Below, in pieces: positions 6,416 through 7,814 of a stretch of DNA of 7,814 bases (the first letter of the stretch is position 1; every line of letters starts with the position of its first letter). The stretch comes from Pseudomonadota bacterium (lineage in GTDB: Bacteria; Pseudomonadota; Alphaproteobacteria; Caulobacterales; Caulobacteraceae): assembly GCA_023436945.1 (NCBI GenBank), contig JAEZHG010000305.1:1-7814 (forward strand), read 5' to 3'. The notes under the pieces were generated by a model. It did no database searches, was not told where the DNA came from, and saw only the letters and a list, made by a program, of their open reading frames with translations. A program made the translations under genes and the position numbers.

Positions 6416-7162
6416 ATCCACATAGAGATCGGTCATGGTGATGTGGGCCGCACGGTCCGACAGTAGGAACACCACCGCATCGGCGATATCTTCCGGCGTA
6501 GCCAGCTTCTGAAGCGGGATGCCTACTTTGAAGGTCTCCGGCGATCCGGCGATCACACGGGCCGCGCCGTTGTCATCGGCCCACATTCCCGTCTGCATGG
6601 GCGTGAGGGTCGATCCCGGAGCAACAATATTGCAGCGAACGCCCTTCGGTCCAAGCTCCAGTCCCAGACAGCGCGTGAACATGGTCGCCGCCGCCTTTGA
6701 TGCCGCATAGGCCGCCATGGCGTGACGCGGCACACCCGCGGCGTTGGAGCTGACCACTACAAACGCGCCCCTGCCCCGCGCGCCCATCCGTCGCGAGACC
6801 TCGCGGCCCAGATGGAAGACACCGTCTGTATTGACCGCAAATACCCGACGCCATTCGGCATCGCTGGTCCCGTCAATGGTGGTGGTGGACAGAACGCCCG
6901 CGACACTGGCGACCAGATCAACGGGACCATCCTCGGCCTCGACGCGCTCGAACAGGGCCGTCACCGCCGCGCTGTCAGACACGTTCAGCGGCTCGACCTT
7001 CACACCCTCGATGGAGGCCAGCGCGTCCAAACCCGCCGACGGCAGGTCGGTGGCGATAACCAGCGCACCTTCCTCGGCCAACTGGCGCACCACAGCGGCA
7101 CCGATGCCGCCCCCTGCACCCGTAACCAGTGCGCGTTTTCCGGCAAGACCGCTGGGTTTCAT
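6392..7162 (-). CDS. entA: 2,3-dihydro-2,3-dihydroxybenzoate dehydrogenase (EntA/DhbA-type SDR)
   Basis: This 256-residue short-chain dehydrogenase should oxidise 2,3-dihydro-2,3-dihydroxybenzoate to 2,3-dihydroxybenzoate with NAD+, the last step in making the catechol unit of siderophores. It has the cofactor motif TGAGGGIG (14-21), Asp39 after beta-2 (favouring NAD), Asn111, and the catalytic set Ser139, Tyr152 and Lys156. EntA-specific stretches are SNAAGVPR before the active-site Tyr, GVRCNIVAPGSTLTPMQ, FKVGIPL, and a C-terminus AAHITMTDLYVDGGATLRA that closely follows the E. coli EntA pattern. The ATG at 7162 overlaps the upstream TGA as TGATG, and GAGGAG (7176-7171) is a strong ribosome binding site 8 nt away. 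A GTG one codon earlier is also possible. Another SDR function is less likely given the thioesterase neighbour. Confidence 0.86.
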   Translation of the reverse strand: MKPSGLAGKRALVTGAGGGIGAAVVRQLAEEGALVIATDLPSAGLDALASIEGVKVEPLNVSDSAAVTALFERVEAEDGPVDLVASVAGVLSTTTIDGTSDAEWRRVFAVNTDGVFHLGREVSRRMGARGRGAFVVVSSNAAGVPRHAMAAYAASKAAATMFTRCLGLELGPKGVRCNIVAPGSTLTPMQTGMWADDNGAARVIAGSPETFKVGIPLQKLATPEDIADAVVFLLSDRAAHITMTDLYVDGGATLRA

Positions 7163-7814
7163 CACGCCTTCTCCTCGGCAGAGCGCATACGTTTATCCAG
7201 CGCAGGCGCAATCAGAGCCGATGCTTCCGGACCCGTCAGTTGAGGGTGCAGGAACGGCACCTCGAACACATCCAGATCGGCGGCATAGGGTCGCCACAGC
7301 TCCGGCACCAGATCGCTGTCCTTATGGTCCAGCGCGGCGCGGATGTGGGTCGTCTTGCCCGCAAAGGGCTGATGGTAATGCTGGCGAACCAGACGGTTGG
7401 TATCCAGCACCACGCGGATCACACCATCCAGCGCCTCTTCTGGAAGACCACCCAAAGCGCTGTCACCGGCTTTCAAGAACGCGACGATCGCCTCACGCGT
7501 GCGAAGCTCGGGATAGAGGGTCGCATCATAGCCCGCGATGGCCAGCAGCGCGCGAAGGGCATCCACCGGATCAGGCTCGGCCTCGGCGCGCCAGCACTCT
7601 GCCGGATAGGAATCCAGCATGGCCATCAGCCCGACCTTGCGGCCACGTTTTTCCAACTCGACCGCAGCGGCCTGAGCGATGATACCGCCCACCGACCAGC
7701 CCGCGATATGGATGATCTGGTCCGCACCCTCGCGCTCCAGAATACCGTCCACATAGAGCGCCGCCAGAGCGTCAATACTGTCCGGTAACCCATAGGCCGG
7801 ATCGAGCGCAGGCG
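7162..7814 (-). CDS. Thioesterase domain, probably the C-terminus of a siderophore NRPS (5' truncated)
   Basis: The frame is open from the right edge to TGA at 7164-7162, giving 216 residues. It is an alpha/beta-hydrolase thioesterase of the NRPS/PKS type, which releases a finished chain by hydrolysis or cyclisation. The nucleophile is in GWSVGG (serine at local residue 40, codon 7695-7693). MLDSYP follows, with Asp67 as likely catalytic acid, and His189 in FLHPQL is the likely base. The opening residues (PAYGLPDSIDALAALYVDGI) match the helix region preceding the nucleophile in these domains. It is coupled to entA by TGATG, pointing to an EntF/DhbF-like synthetase. Most of any NRPS would lie past the edge, so a stand-alone type II thioesterase remains possible. 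Confidence 0.78.
   Translation of the reverse strand, partial: PALDPAYGLPDSIDALAALYVDGILEREGADQIIHIAGWSVGGIIAQAAAVELEKRGRKVGLMAMLDSYPAECWRAEAEPDPVDALRALLAIAGYDATLYPELRTREAIVAFLKAGDSALGGLPEEALDGVIRVVLDTNRLVRQHYHQPFAGKTTHIRAALDHKDSDLVPELWRPYAADLDVFEVPFLHPQLTGPEASALIAPALDKRMRSAEEKA

Noticed and set aside
6744..7682. 312-residue plus-strand open frame opposite entA and the thioesterase
   Set aside because: It is Pro/Arg/Ser/Ala-rich low-complexity translation antisense to two genes with intact catalytic motifs.
1..7814. CRISPR arrays, insertion sequences, tRNA or rRNA genes
   Set aside because: I saw no regularly spaced repeats, transposase motifs, terminal inverted repeats or tRNA-like cloverleaf sequence.

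Overview
The window looks like a moderately high-GC alphaproteobacterial chromosome segment. This rests on codon use, a BtuB-type TonB-dependent receptor that implies a Gram-negative outer membrane, and a promoter of the TTGAC...GCCTA style. Caulobacterales is my best guess, but that is inference and not a call.

Layout. Positions 1-134 hold the last 43 codons of an unrecognised gene, closed by a strong intrinsic terminator (152-181). A candidate promoter (213-241) then precedes a well-formed cobalamin riboswitch (about 248-405) and a leader of about 150 nt. The leader carries a hairpin (419-444) whose loop can pair with a riboswitch loop. Downstream lies a compact plus-strand B12 uptake operon: btuB (outer-membrane receptor), btuF (periplasmic binding protein with a Tat-like signal), btuC (inner-membrane permease) and btuD (ATPase). 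The last three genes overlap by ATGA. After 84 bp comes an M20-family amidohydrolase on the same strand, possibly its own unit, with a near-perfect 16-nt palindrome just upstream.

From 6392 to the window end the genes are on the minus strand and belong to another pathway. They are an EntA/DhbA-type 2,3-dihydro-2,3-dihydroxybenzoate dehydrogenase and, upstream of it and coupled by TGATG, the C-terminal part of a thioesterase domain, probably the end of an EntF/DhbF-like NRPS. This suggests a catecholate siderophore cluster extending past the right edge.

How they work together. The riboswitch should turn the btu operon down when cobalamin is plentiful. BtuB brings B12 across the outer membrane with TonB energy, BtuF captures it, and BtuCD pumps it into the cytoplasm. 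The right-hand genes would make an iron-chelating catechol product. So one metal-cofactor uptake locus and one probable iron-acquisition locus sit tail to tail, with the amidohydrolase between them. I see no clearly new system. The most rewarding points are the riboswitch architecture, the Tat-like signal on BtuF, and the M20 gene between the two loci.
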